A DNA stretch of 64,000 nt from contig CM073194.1 in the NCBI GenBank assembly GCA_037042915.1, positions 5,022,001 to 5,086,000 of the forward strand, given 5' to 3'. The notes below the pieces were generated by a model that was not told where the DNA came from, searched no databases, and was given only the letters and a program-made list of their open reading frames with translations. Made by a program: the position numbers and the translations under genes. This stretch comes from Auricularia sp. M13 (taxonomy: Eukaryota; Basidiomycota; Agaricomycetes; Auriculariales; Auriculariaceae). Positions 33,301 through 42,593 of the stretch are shown in pieces (position 1 is the first letter of the stretch; each line of letters opens with the position of its first letter).

Positions 33301-33403
33301 GCCAGAGGCTGCCCTACGGCCTGACTGGTGTCTGGAGCTGCATCTGGACGTCAATGTATGGCGATAGCAAGAGTGTATCACGAAACGTACCAGGCTGAGC
33401 CAT
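30341..33403 (-). CDS. KDZ-element gene, unrecognised protein with Pro/Ala-rich N-terminus
   Basis: The start at 33403 (MAQP) is followed by a 40-50-nt intron and a long Pro/Ala/Gln-rich exon. An intron of about 80 nt near 32330-32250 leads to DASVRYQLWHNTIVRSGG. Further exons carry GQLEAIENDLRRWVP, RTMFQHREAEQAAPM, FEFFCRIREEILAFARELG, FWNLFQQFYSMPPG, HVRDEFDFNGQTRVDAWK, LLRFAYAFPDGVAIK and finally FVIAGQNSTTDNGFIAADWA, ending at 30341. Junctions near 31880, 31010 and 30735 are canonical and in frame. The C-terminal half is helical and conserved-looking but unknown to me. It starts 15 bases downstream of a palindrome copy. It is likely element cargo needed for transposition or regulation. 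Confidence 0.6.
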
Positions 33404-34852
33404 CTGCGCATTTTCGTTCGCGGTCGCCGCGACGAGTCCATACGGCGCCTAATCGTCGCTGAAATCATTTTGGGAGCTCTGCGACGGTCTGTATTAGGCA
33501 ATACCGTTGGGCGGTGCGTGCCTACTCACAGCCATATCTTGCGGTTGGATGCTGTTAAGCGCGAAGCAATTGAGCAAGGTACGGAAGAAGATCGTGTTGC
33601 GGACTTGCAAACCGTGGCGCGCGCACAACAATGTGATCTAGGACAATAACACTCTGTTCCTTTGTTGCTCTGGGGCGTCGATCTCCAGGAAAAACTCTTA
33701 TAAAACCGCTCGAAGGTAACACAGAATTGCAATTCATTACAGGGCTTCGCATTGTGGTCTCATAGCATCTGAGTGGTCGCGAAGATAGCAACCTTTTGCT
33801 AGTCGTTTCCTCTGATATGCGAACAGTACTCCCATCTCCCTATACAAGTAAAGTGCTCTACATTAATTATAAACTCAGTGTTATTTCTGAAGTGCAACGA
33901 GCTCACAACTCCTGTAGCGCGTAGTAGCATTACACACTCGCACATGAACTTTTCCTCAGCCTGGCACACCTATTCCCAGGTAATACCCGTTTGGATAAGG
34001 CTTGTAAGGCCGCTTTATACGTATGGAAAGCTGTCTGTCGCACGCCAAGTCCAAGGATGAGCAGCGTGAGGCCGTCTCAATGCGCGTGCGTAGGAGGCGT
34101 CGCAAATGCGTTGCAGACCAAACCACCTTTCCCTTCACCAAGCGGGCCTTTCGCACTGCTCAAAATGCTAAGCATGCTTTGAGCTCTTCATATCCTACAG
34201 TATGTTGCCGCGACCACAGAACGTCGTACAGTGTTCATTGGTAGCTGGGGGAACACCTTGGGCAAAGGTGGCTATGGTCTACATCTTGTAAGGACCTCAA
34301 TGTAGTGAGGGCTGCATGTCACTTTGCTCAGGAGGTGCTCCAAGTATTATCACCCTGCGGGCATTTAAGGCCTGCAGATGAATGGATGTATGGAATGGTG
34401 GATGGTTTCAGTTTTGACGGCGACTTGCGTGACCTCACTGGTTGGCGCAGCGTGTTCACCGTCAGTGAACGTTCTCAAACGCTCGGACGTGCTTTGCACT
34501 GTACAAATGGCGCATGGCTCTCTATCTGAGGTGCAAGCAAAGGGCTGACGCAGAGTGGGAAATAGTCGCAGAGACTACATCCTGGTGTTCGTGCGACGGG
34601 CATTCAATCGAGGTCACTCAGTCTCCGTGTCGCCCACTTTCATTACAGTGCATTCACAGCTACCTCATACAAGCCGCCGGCACAGCACAGTACTCCCAGG
34701 ACCTCGTAAAATGGAGGCCAGCACGATTCGGTTCAAGCAACGAGGTCAATTTGTCGAGGCAGGCCAATGTATTCATTATCATGTCGTTCACCTGCTTGAT
34801 TGCGCGTGTTCTCCAGTGTGCAGACTGAAATAATGGAAAGATCGAAACAGGA
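33404..34852. other. Stretch of the KDZ element without a supported gene
   Basis: Short plus-strand frames at 34023-34244, 34305-34529 and 34555-34833 have some basic, coding-like composition. They share no clear splice chain or domain, so I do not call a gene. One palindrome copy lies at 33418, just before the neighbouring start codon. Confidence 0.35.
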
Positions 34853-36148
34853 CTAGTCATTTGGGCCGTGGACAGCATACTTGAGAGCTAAAGTACAAAG
34901 GCCGCGACGGACACGCGGCATATCGTCTTCGACGAGCGATGTAACGCGTTTTCCGCTGAGCAGCGCGGCTATGCACGTTAAGACCCACAGCCCACAGTCA
35001 GAGCCATTGCTCTGGCTCGCATCCGCCTGTTTTCTGTGAGCAGGACACCGCAGACCATGGCGAGCATAACTCACAATCATTGGGCGTGTTTTCCATTGCG
35101 TGGGAAGCGACGGAATGCTGGGATCCCGCATGTGCGCGTATGCCGTTATCGACCGAAAATATCGAAACACTGTCTACAGAAACAGTCAGTAACAGCGTGC
35201 AAAAACGGAACACATGTGACCTACCAACGCGAGGGCACGGACACGATGCGGGCGAGCAAGACTATCGAAGATCTCCACATATCCGTGCCTTGGCCAAACG
35301 AGTGCGAGAACCCAGTGCGTGTTTTGCTCATTCATGGGAACGATCACAGCCTCGCGATCCCAGATGCGAAGGCTTGCGACACGCCGATACTGCTCGGCTA
35401 CACTCATGCCATCTTGGTAGCACGTCATCTCGTACGAGCTGAGCATGCAGAAGCGATGCAGTCGCAAGGGATACTCGCGCGCAATCGCGGACGCGGCGAA
35501 GTTGAGTGCCTCGTCGTTAAGCCACCGCCCGGGCGTCCTCAATCGCGCCCACGATTCACTGGACAGCATTATGCGCGGCAGATGCATTGTGCGCTGTAGC
35601 CAAAGGCTGCCGGTGATGGGCGATTCGTTCGCGGCGCCGCGATGGCGCATCCAACTCGGGCCAATGGAACACATGCTTAGGGTCGGTCTGACTTACATGA
35701 GTACAAAGACAATAGGTGGTACCACTTGTGCGCACCTCGACATACTCAAGGCTCTCGAGCTCGCAGGACGACGCTCTGGGAGGCAATGGACCTTGGACTG
35801 GGTTGCTGTTGAACGGTGTGCCATCCTCGATGTCATCGTCTTCACTGCAAGTCGTCTCGTCGTCCGAATCGTCGGAAATCTCGATAATGTCGTCCTGATC
35901 GTACGGCTTGCGTGGGCTGGCAGTGCGCGCCATTTCCTCGAGATCGTCGTCTTCGTCGCCGAAATCCTCGCAGTCTGTGTCGCCTGGTGACACGGTCTCG
36001 AACTCGCGATTTCGTTGGCCTCCGCAAATCGAACGCGTCGGGTGCGCGAAGGAGACTGCGGTGGCGTCGGCTGACCAGAAACGTCGAAATCGAGGCCAAG
36101 CGGCGTCGGCGGACTCCGAATGGATTCGCGGCAGCCGCGGAGATCCAT
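34853..36148 (-). CDS. Ulp1-type (C48) SUMO peptidase-like protein of the KDZ element
   Basis: Several exons join in frame. The N-terminal part carries PTPPQSPSRTRRVRFAEAN, then a strongly acidic piece with DDIIEISDDSDDE, a textbook SUMO-interacting motif. The peptidase domain begins at about 35560 with RLRTPGRWLNDEALN. It contains the catalytic His in NTHWVLALVW, Asp in EIFDSL, and after two more introns the Gln and Cys in QSNGSDCGLWVL. The stop is at 34853. All catalytic residues are present, so the peptidase looks intact. The same minus-strand frame is open from 36352 down through the start at 36148. It joins the degenerate tail of the KDZ transposase, so the two may form one fused protein. 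Ulp1-like domains often accompany KDZ elements. Confidence 0.75.
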
Positions 36149-36273
36149 GCGAGCGAGTCGATCCCGCTCCTTTAAAAGAAATGGCAGATATAGCTTATCT
36201 GACCGTATGTAAGCACAGGATGTAAGTTGAATGAAGGAATACAACGCACAGCTTGGGTCTGCGCAGGCTGCGT

Positions 36274-39200
36274 TTAACGCAGCCAGCTCGCTTCGTGCCA
36301 ACGCAGTAGGTTTCCGGTCTCTCGGTCGAGCCGTTTGACCTCCTCCGCACAACGCTCGAGGGTCATAACAGCTCGAATGCCCTTGCGGACCGTGTCATCA
36401 ATGAGCCAGGCAGGCGCTGGACCTTCGTTTCCTGAAATATAAACGTCTTGCATGAGCGTCGTTATTTTTGAGATGCTTCAGCTCGGTGGAAAGCGGCTGC
36501 GGCAGTGGAAAATTGCTGTCCATAGGTCGCAGTCTGGTGAGCCGCTCGCAAAGCTCGTTGTACGTCTTTATTGCGCGTTGGATCGTCGGGGTACGCTTTT
36601 TCATTGCAGCAATGGTCCGTGTATGGATGCTAGTTCCTGAAAAACAGTCACGCCTTCACAAAGAGCTGATTACAAGATCATGGCGTACCAACGGGCATTC
36701 CCCTGCCTCCCTGAGCGCTATCAATTATCCGCCACTCCTGAAAGCGCCGCTGCAATAGCAGGCGGCACGTTCTTTTGGCATCGTAAGCCTGCAGAAGCAC
36801 TGCAGTAAACTGCAGGCCCATGCCCCGTATCTCCTCAAACTCCTGGTCAATGTGGAGTGTCGCGTATAAGGCCTGAGCCTCGCTGAGTAACTCTGCCTGC
36901 GAATTGCGAAGCTTGCGTATGCACCGATTGGCTGCCATAGTTGCCTTGCGCGATCCGCCACCGACAGTAGCTTCGGCGCCCGCAATTGCATCCTCGAGCG
37001 CATCCGCCTGCTCCTGCAACGTCAGAACGGCTTTCAATGAGTTCTTCAGCTTGGTTGTGGGATCTGAAAGCAAGTTATGCACAAGGAAAGCAGATAAGTA
37101 CGGTTCGTGCGCGTACGGTTACGAATAGATAGTTCAGCTGTCCGCTGATCCTGCCATTGCGCTGCAAGGTATTCCCGCGAGTGCCCGCTCGCTGCAAGCT
37201 GTTCAGAGGCAGTCGCGACCTTTTTTGCGATCGCGCCCCGTCGCCGGCGAAGCCATTTGCCCTGATCGTGTCTCATCCGCTTTGCTAAACGTTGTAGTTG
37301 TCGGTCCAGAAGAACAAGGCGCCGTCGTCGCTATGATGGAATCTCCATCAGTACAGGCATAAGGCGTCCTACAATGTGCAACATACCGAAACTGCGCGCA
37401 ATTTTGAGATCATCATCCGTAGCGCGGACCACAGGCGCTCGACGCCTTCACCGTCTGTTAGACCCATCCCTCTTTTCATGCGCGGACTGTAGACGAGCTG
37501 GCAGGTCCACTGGTGCGCGTACGAGTGCATGGCCGACGTGACGAAGACAACTCTGTCACTGAAGCCGGCTGGAAGAACGTCATACTGCGGGGGATGTTAG
37601 TCGCGGTCGCCGCTAAACTGTAATTTCACGAACGAGCTGCCTGGTACGGTCTGTGATGCAGCCCACGTCGTAGTATGCTGCTACAGTGGCCATTGGAGGA
37701 AGATGCTCCGAGAGCCAGTCCAGCGGTTAGCATGAACTTCTGGCCCTCGCCCGCATCCGTGATGTTCATGAAACATAGCGGGACGCCGTGACGGCATATC
37801 AGCGCAAAGACGCCAGTGTCGTCAAACCGCTCGCCATTCGCCTTTGCCTTTGATGCTGTTCCGGCTGTGTGCGCGTCTTCGCAAGCGTCCAGGTCTTCCT
37901 CCGGGACGCCACCTGTGTATCGACCACGGGGGCGCTTTCCTGCGTCCTCCAAACGGGCTTCCATGGTGGCCACACGCTCAGGCGACAGCTGATAGACGCC
38001 ACGATACTTGAATGGCGGGCAGTCGCCGGCTTTGAAGTCGTGACGCTGTGAAAAATTCGCATCGCCGCCAACGTGAAAGTCGCATCCTCTGCATCAGATG
38101 AGCGACCATAAATGCTAAATGGAGGCCACATACTCATCCAACCCACGTCCAAAGTGCTCCTCGTCAAAGCACAACGCGCAGCATGACACAAGATACTCGC
38201 TACAGCGGTTTCTGTTCGGGTTTGGACCGCCATATGCAGGCCGTTCTACGCGAGGTTTTGTATCGTCTGTTGCTGGAAGAGGAGTGTCCCCGGATGCCGC
38301 TCTGCCGGCCCCTGGTCCATGGGGTGAATCGGGTGGGGAACGTAAGCCCGTGGGCGCTTCATGAGGTGGGTGAACACGATCTGCTTCCAGTGCCGCCCAG
38401 GATTCCGCCCATCGTCGTTTAGCGCTCACGATGTCCTCGATGTCGTTCTCGATATGACTGCGAAGAATGTCGTACCATTGGATTGCGTACTGCATTGGCC
38501 TCCGGTAGCCTTCGTGAATGAGTCTGCCCTGTGTCCTGTTAATAATGGGCCTCAGCAACAGAACTACACTCACCTTAGAATCTTTTAGGATGAACCCTAG
38601 GTCTTCATGGAAACCGTGAAGCGCTGCAGCGGCAGCCATGGCAGAATCGGCGGAATGAAACCACAGGTGGTAGTAAAAGTCGAGGAGCTTTAGCGAGAAG
38701 GCGTAGGGAGGGAGGTCCGGGGCGGATGGGAAGAAGCCTCGCGCGACAAGCTGCTCTGCCAGGCCATTGTGCGGGCAGCAGAGGAAGTGCTGCTCAGTGT
38801 AGCCTGCACCTTTGTGAGTCACAAAAACAATCATTGCAGGAAATGAGACTCACGGTCCCAGTCCACACATAGGACGCGGCGGAGGCTCTCCCGACAGCCT
38901 GGAACGCTGCAGCGGCAGTATTGAGGGGGTTCCTGTCCGGCCATGAAGGCGAGCAAGGGCTTGCGCAGGTTGGGTATAAGGTCGTCCCAGCGCATGTATA
39001 GACGTTCCTTCTTGGCTGTTGGGACGCGCTTGACGCGTTTAATACGTCGGGGCGGTGGTAGGTGCAGTTTGAAAACCGTTTGCGCTGTTGGAGGTGGCAT
39101 TTCGCATTCGTCGGCCATAAAGATATCGTCGTCGACGACCGCAGAAGAAGCGGGCCGGCTTTGCGCATTGCTGGGTACGGCCTTGCTTGGGCCAGAATTT

Positions 39201-39373
39201 TCGAGCGCAGCGATGGGCCCACGTCGTTGCCCTGGCATTGGTCGTGCAATTTTATTCTTGAACTGAAGGACGCGGCGACTTGGAGGAACAATGTAGACGC
39301 CAGCTGGGGCAGCCTTTCGAGCGTACGGTGCGCGGCGGCGGTAAAACGGAATAACAGATGGGGCCTGGTGCAT
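36274..39373 (-). CDS. KDZ transposase (probably frame-broken)
   Basis: The start at 39373 gives a basic N-terminus, then the CxC1-type region (YCRCSVPGCRESLRRVLCVDWD, then FLCCPHN and GFFPSAPDLPPYAFSL). Downstream are CSEYLVSCCALCF, the first catalytic block GGDANFS, then FDDTGVFALICRHGVPL, YYDVGC, HSYAHQWTCQLVY, and GLTDGEGVERLWSAL with the catalytic Glu. It ends with a helical tail (YNELCERLTRLRP, AWLIDDTVRKGIRA). These are the family's usual blocks in order, and introns of 45-60 nt fit. Three places seem to need a frame change: about 37720-37727, about 36450 and about 36290. They may be real mutations, making this copy dependent on a helper, or sequencing errors. The RNase-H-like transposase would cut and join the element's ends. 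Confidence 0.85.
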
Positions 39374-39640
39374 GACGAGAGCGCTGGAGGGAAAGCGAGG
39401 CGGTCAAGATTGCCGGACGCAGCGACGAAAATTGTAAAGAAGCGCTCCGAGGAACGGAAGAATCCATCAAGTCCTTCTCCGCGGCCGCCGCGAACGATGC
39501 GTCAGTGATCCGAGGCTAGTGTCGCTCGCGGTCGCCGCGACCATGACAAGCATGCGACTCAGTATGTTGCAGCGCATACCGCACAGGTTAAACACTCCTG
39601 GTAATACCGATGGCTAGGTGCAAACGATGATAGCTTCGTT
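39374..39640 (-). promoter_or_regulatory. Upstream region of the KDZ transposase with two palindromes
   Basis: Two copies of the CGCGG-N3-CCGCG palindrome lie at 39480 and 39526, within 160 bases of the transposase start codon at 39373. No clear TATA box is seen. Together with similar placing before two other genes of the element, this suggests a common control element. Confidence 0.4.
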
Positions 39641-39675
39641 CGGAGCTGGTAACTGTAAAGAGCGAACGTGACCTT

Positions 39676-40470
39676 GTCCACGAAAACTGTTGATAATATG
39701 AGATGGTTGTTCCGAGGGGATGCAACGGGAGGTGTGTGTGGTATGGGAATATCAAGTCTGAATTGAAATGCAGTAGCCAAGAAGGGTAAGAAGTAAAGTT
39801 AGGAACAGCAAAGAGTTGGGTCTCACACCGAGAGCCGCTGGGGGGGGGGGCGGGGGCAGTAGAATGTCTGAATCGCACCACGAACGGTGACGCCTGTGGC
39901 TCAGGCGCAAGCATCGTTTGAACAACGCACCTTTCAGCGGATGGATACACGGCGCGGTCGCCGCTTTCTCACGAATGATGTCCGTCGCGGCCGCCGCGGA
40001 CAACGTCCCTATGAGAGCTTGCAATCAGCGGCGACCGCTAGAAAGGGCCTTGGCGTCAGCACGTTGAGTCGCACTGCTCATCGTCGGACCCGGATTGGCA
40101 ACAGCAACCCTATGCACGTTTGCGATTGTATTGACAGTCGCTGGGCGGAGAGAACGAAAGAATATAAGCACCTCTTGACGAGATGCTGCAGAACGCGACG
40201 AGACGATGGAAAGGGTACGACATGGCGTGGATAGGCAGGTAAGGGGGAGGGTCGTGGTGGCGTGACTTGATTTCTTCCATGAAGAATTGTTGACGATATG
40301 AGATGGTCGTTCCGAGCAGAGTAAGCGGAAGGAGGAGCGATACAAAGGTAGGTAGGTGTGCGCGGTATGGGAATAGAAAGTCTGAAGGTAAATGCAGTTG
40401 CCAAGAAGGGTATGAATGAAGATATGAATAGCAGAAAGCGTTGGGTCTCGCGCCGAGAGCCGCGTGTCGC
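39676..40470. repeat. Diverged duplication within the right arm of the KDZ element
   Basis: About 165 bases at 39676-39842 (ACTGTTGATAATATGAGATGG to GGGTCTCACACCGAGAGCCG) recur in altered form at 40282-40470, with small insertions. Both lie downstream of the cyclin piece and suggest repeated internal duplication. Confidence 0.6.
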
Positions 40471-41285
40471 ACCGCGTCGACGAAAGCGCCGCTCGTCCTC
40501 CAGAATGCAACCAGGGCACCGTGTCCGCTGGTTGACGAGGCGAGAGAAGTCGCGCCCGTGGATGGGCTGGCGGACGAGAACATCGCCGAGGCCGTCTTCT
40601 TCGAGCTGGCGATCGAAGTCGTGTCATCGTTTGACGGCGGGGTGACAATGACGGCAGAATGAAGCGACGCCGTTGAGGAATGAGAAGAAGCGGGCGTGTT
40701 GGGCGAATCTGGCGGCGACGACCGTGCTGCCGAGAGAAGTCGCGCCCGTGGATGGGCTGGCGGACGAGAACATCGCCGAGGCCGTCTTCTTCGAGCTGGC
40801 GATCTAAGTCGTGTCGTCGTTTGACGGCGGGGTGACGATGACGGCAGAATGAGGCGACGCCGTTGAGGAATGAGAAGAAGCGGGCGTGTTGGGCGAATCT
40901 GGCGGCGACGACCGTGCTGCTGTCCCTGAGACTGTGAATGCGAGTGCGAGGGCGTATGCGACGACGAGGGAGAAGACGAAGCAGAGCCAGTTCCGTGAGG
41001 CGCGCTGACGATCGGGGGGACGACGGGTGCGCGACGCGGGTTGTATTCTTGCCGCACCTTGACCTCGAATTCCGCGAGCTCGGATGGGACGACGAAGTTC
41101 ATCTTCCACTCCAGATAAGAACACATTTCTCGTTCCATCTGCTTGATCTCCTTCAAGGGGAACATGCCCTGGCCGACGACACACCAGGACCTGTTCGAAT
41201 ATGTGTCGTTGCAGACCATCAGAACATGGTTCGCAGGGCTTCGACGCTCCAGCAAGACCGCGCGTTCGGTGCAGCATAAAGACAA
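40110..41285 (-). pseudogene. Captured cyclin (PCL/PHO80-like) gene fragment, right copy
   Basis: On the minus strand, CNDTYSNRSWCVVGQGMFPLKE followed by MEREMCSYLEWKMNF is the second half of a fungal PCL-type cyclin box. It is followed by a Ser/Pro-rich tail typical of these cyclins. The first half of the cyclin box is missing, so the piece cannot be functional. A 190-bp tandem duplication lies in the tail. It is the inverted counterpart of the more decayed copy at 27265-27725 near the other end of the element. Confidence 0.65.
40541..40920. repeat. Tandem duplication of 190 bp
   Basis: The unit 40541-40730 is repeated at 40731-40920 with only a handful of substitutions. It begins CGAGAGAAGTCGCGCCCGTG. 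It lies inside the captured cyclin tail and is a recent duplication. Confidence 0.9.
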
Positions 41286-42337
41286 CCGGGCTCTGTAAAA
41301 CTCAGATGCAATGCGGCCCGCTCAGTGGAGGCGCTGTTCACAGTGTTCGGAGAGCAAACGAACGTTAATATGAATCCTGCCGACATCCTGTGACCATAAA
41401 ACACATTTGCGGACTGCTGCTGCATCCAGAAATGATTGAAGAGTATTGAAATGGCATATCCTACATGTCCGTACGCGCACAAGAAGAAGGTCGCGCCATT
41501 TCCGTGGGGTCTTGGACCCTATCCTGTCCAAGAACTTGCCGGCTGGGGAGGATCGCGGCCACCGCGAAAGGCAGAACCGCCTTTTTCCGACAAGAACGCG
41601 GTCGCCGCGAAAGACAAAACCGGCTGTTTCCGACGGGATCGCGGTCGCCGCTGATTACGTCGTGATTCACAGACACCACGATGCGGTTGCCGCGCTGCTT
41701 CAAGTGGTGCCCATCTCGTACGGCGCCTCAAGCATATTCTTTATTCGCTCTTTAGACGAGCTTCACAAATAGAATTTGGTTTGGTTCTGGAAAATCTGGA
41801 GTTCGATCATGTCGATATCTTTGTGTTCGCTTTCCAAGTAACGTCGTGGTATACTAATGGGACATATAGGAGTTAATCTCATGTATCCCATGGATGCATT
41901 TTGGTGTGTCCAACCGACAATAGAAGACGTCATTGCTTCCACCACAACGTACCTTCCGATACCAATGCCACAAAATGCGTGGCTATCCTTATGAGTCAAC
42001 GTGTGGGATATGCATATCTGACCAATATATGGATGAAATGGCGATGTGAACAAGGCTTACAATAAGGCGATTACGTCGATTTACCATCTGCGGTGACCGC
42101 AATTGCAGGGTTTCGACGAGCCTACATCATAATCGAATTGGCCTGCCTTCCGTTGGCTTGTGGATTCTCAAATGCTTGCAACCATGAGCGCACAATGATA
42201 CATATAAAACGATTTCTAACATATAAGCGCTTCAGCGGCGACCGCGAAGGCCCAGCCGTCGCACTGAATTATAAACACGGGCTACCTCAATACTATCACC
42301 AGTGTGCTCTCGTCGTATCGTGAGCTATTTGGCGGTA

Positions 42338-42563
42338 TTTCCCGTGTGCAATTGCGGCTATATGTGTCGCCACTGCTTGCACTAGTATTCTGCTCGCGGC
42401 GACCGCTGCGACGCTGTATCAATCCCAGAATGATGTGCAGGGCTCTATCGGCGACCGCTGATGTTGTTTGTAACACGGTGATGTCATTTGATGGAGGCCT
42501 TGGGTCAGCCATCACTGGTCTCGGCTACGGGCCCGAGGGGTCCCAAACAGATTGCCTGGGGTG
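42338..42563 (-). repeat. Right terminal inverted repeat of the KDZ element
   Basis: This is the reverse complement of 25463-25688 with one mismatch in 226 bases. It contains two palindrome copies, at about 42394 and 42448. Confidence 0.95.
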
Positions 42564-42571
42564 TCCGCTCG
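42564..42571. repeat. 8-bp target-site duplication (right)
   Basis: TCCGCTCG follows the right end of the KDZ element and equals the eight bases before its left end (25455-25462). Confidence 0.95.
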
Positions 42572-42593
42572 CAAGAGCCTGAAACGACCGTTA

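Larger units (their letters stand above)
25566..42460. repeat. Dispersed interrupted palindrome CGCGG-N3-CCGCG (about 28 copies)
   Basis: The consensus is (T)CGCGGTCGCCGCG(A) or its reverse complement, with the three central bases usually TCG/CGA, sometimes CCG/CGG. I find it near 25567, 25617, 25770, 26380, 26686, 26736, 27731, 27772, 27814, 27959, 28001, 30323, 31724, 33418, 35628, 36126, 37601, 39480, 39526, 39952, 39985, 40027, 41552, 41597, 41639, 42089, 42233, 42394 and 42448. Several copies are degenerate. Three sit just upstream of start codons (30319, 33403, 39373) and one is inside a transposase intron. Candidate roles are transposase binding sites or a shared promoter element. Confidence 0.85.
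25463..42563 (-). mobile_element. KDZ-type DNA transposon, 17,101 bp
   Basis: The boundaries follow from 226-bp terminal inverted repeats (one mismatch, C at 25605) and an 8-bp target-site duplication. Inside, all main genes read on the minus strand: KDZ transposase (39.4-36.3 kb), Ulp1-type peptidase (36.1-34.9 kb) and two unrecognised genes (33.4-28.2 kb). The outer 2-3 kb at each end are non-coding and carry cyclin-gene fragments in inverted orientation. About 28 copies of an interrupted palindrome are spread over the element, densest toward both ends. A small tRNA-like repeat element is nested at 25899-26355. The nearly identical ends and clean duplication indicate a recent insertion. It interrupts a dioxygenase-like gene. 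Confidence 0.93.

Noticed and set aside
40541-40920. A CRISPR-like array
   Set aside because: There are only two adjacent 190-bp copies without spacers, inside a captured gene fragment of a eukaryotic transposon.
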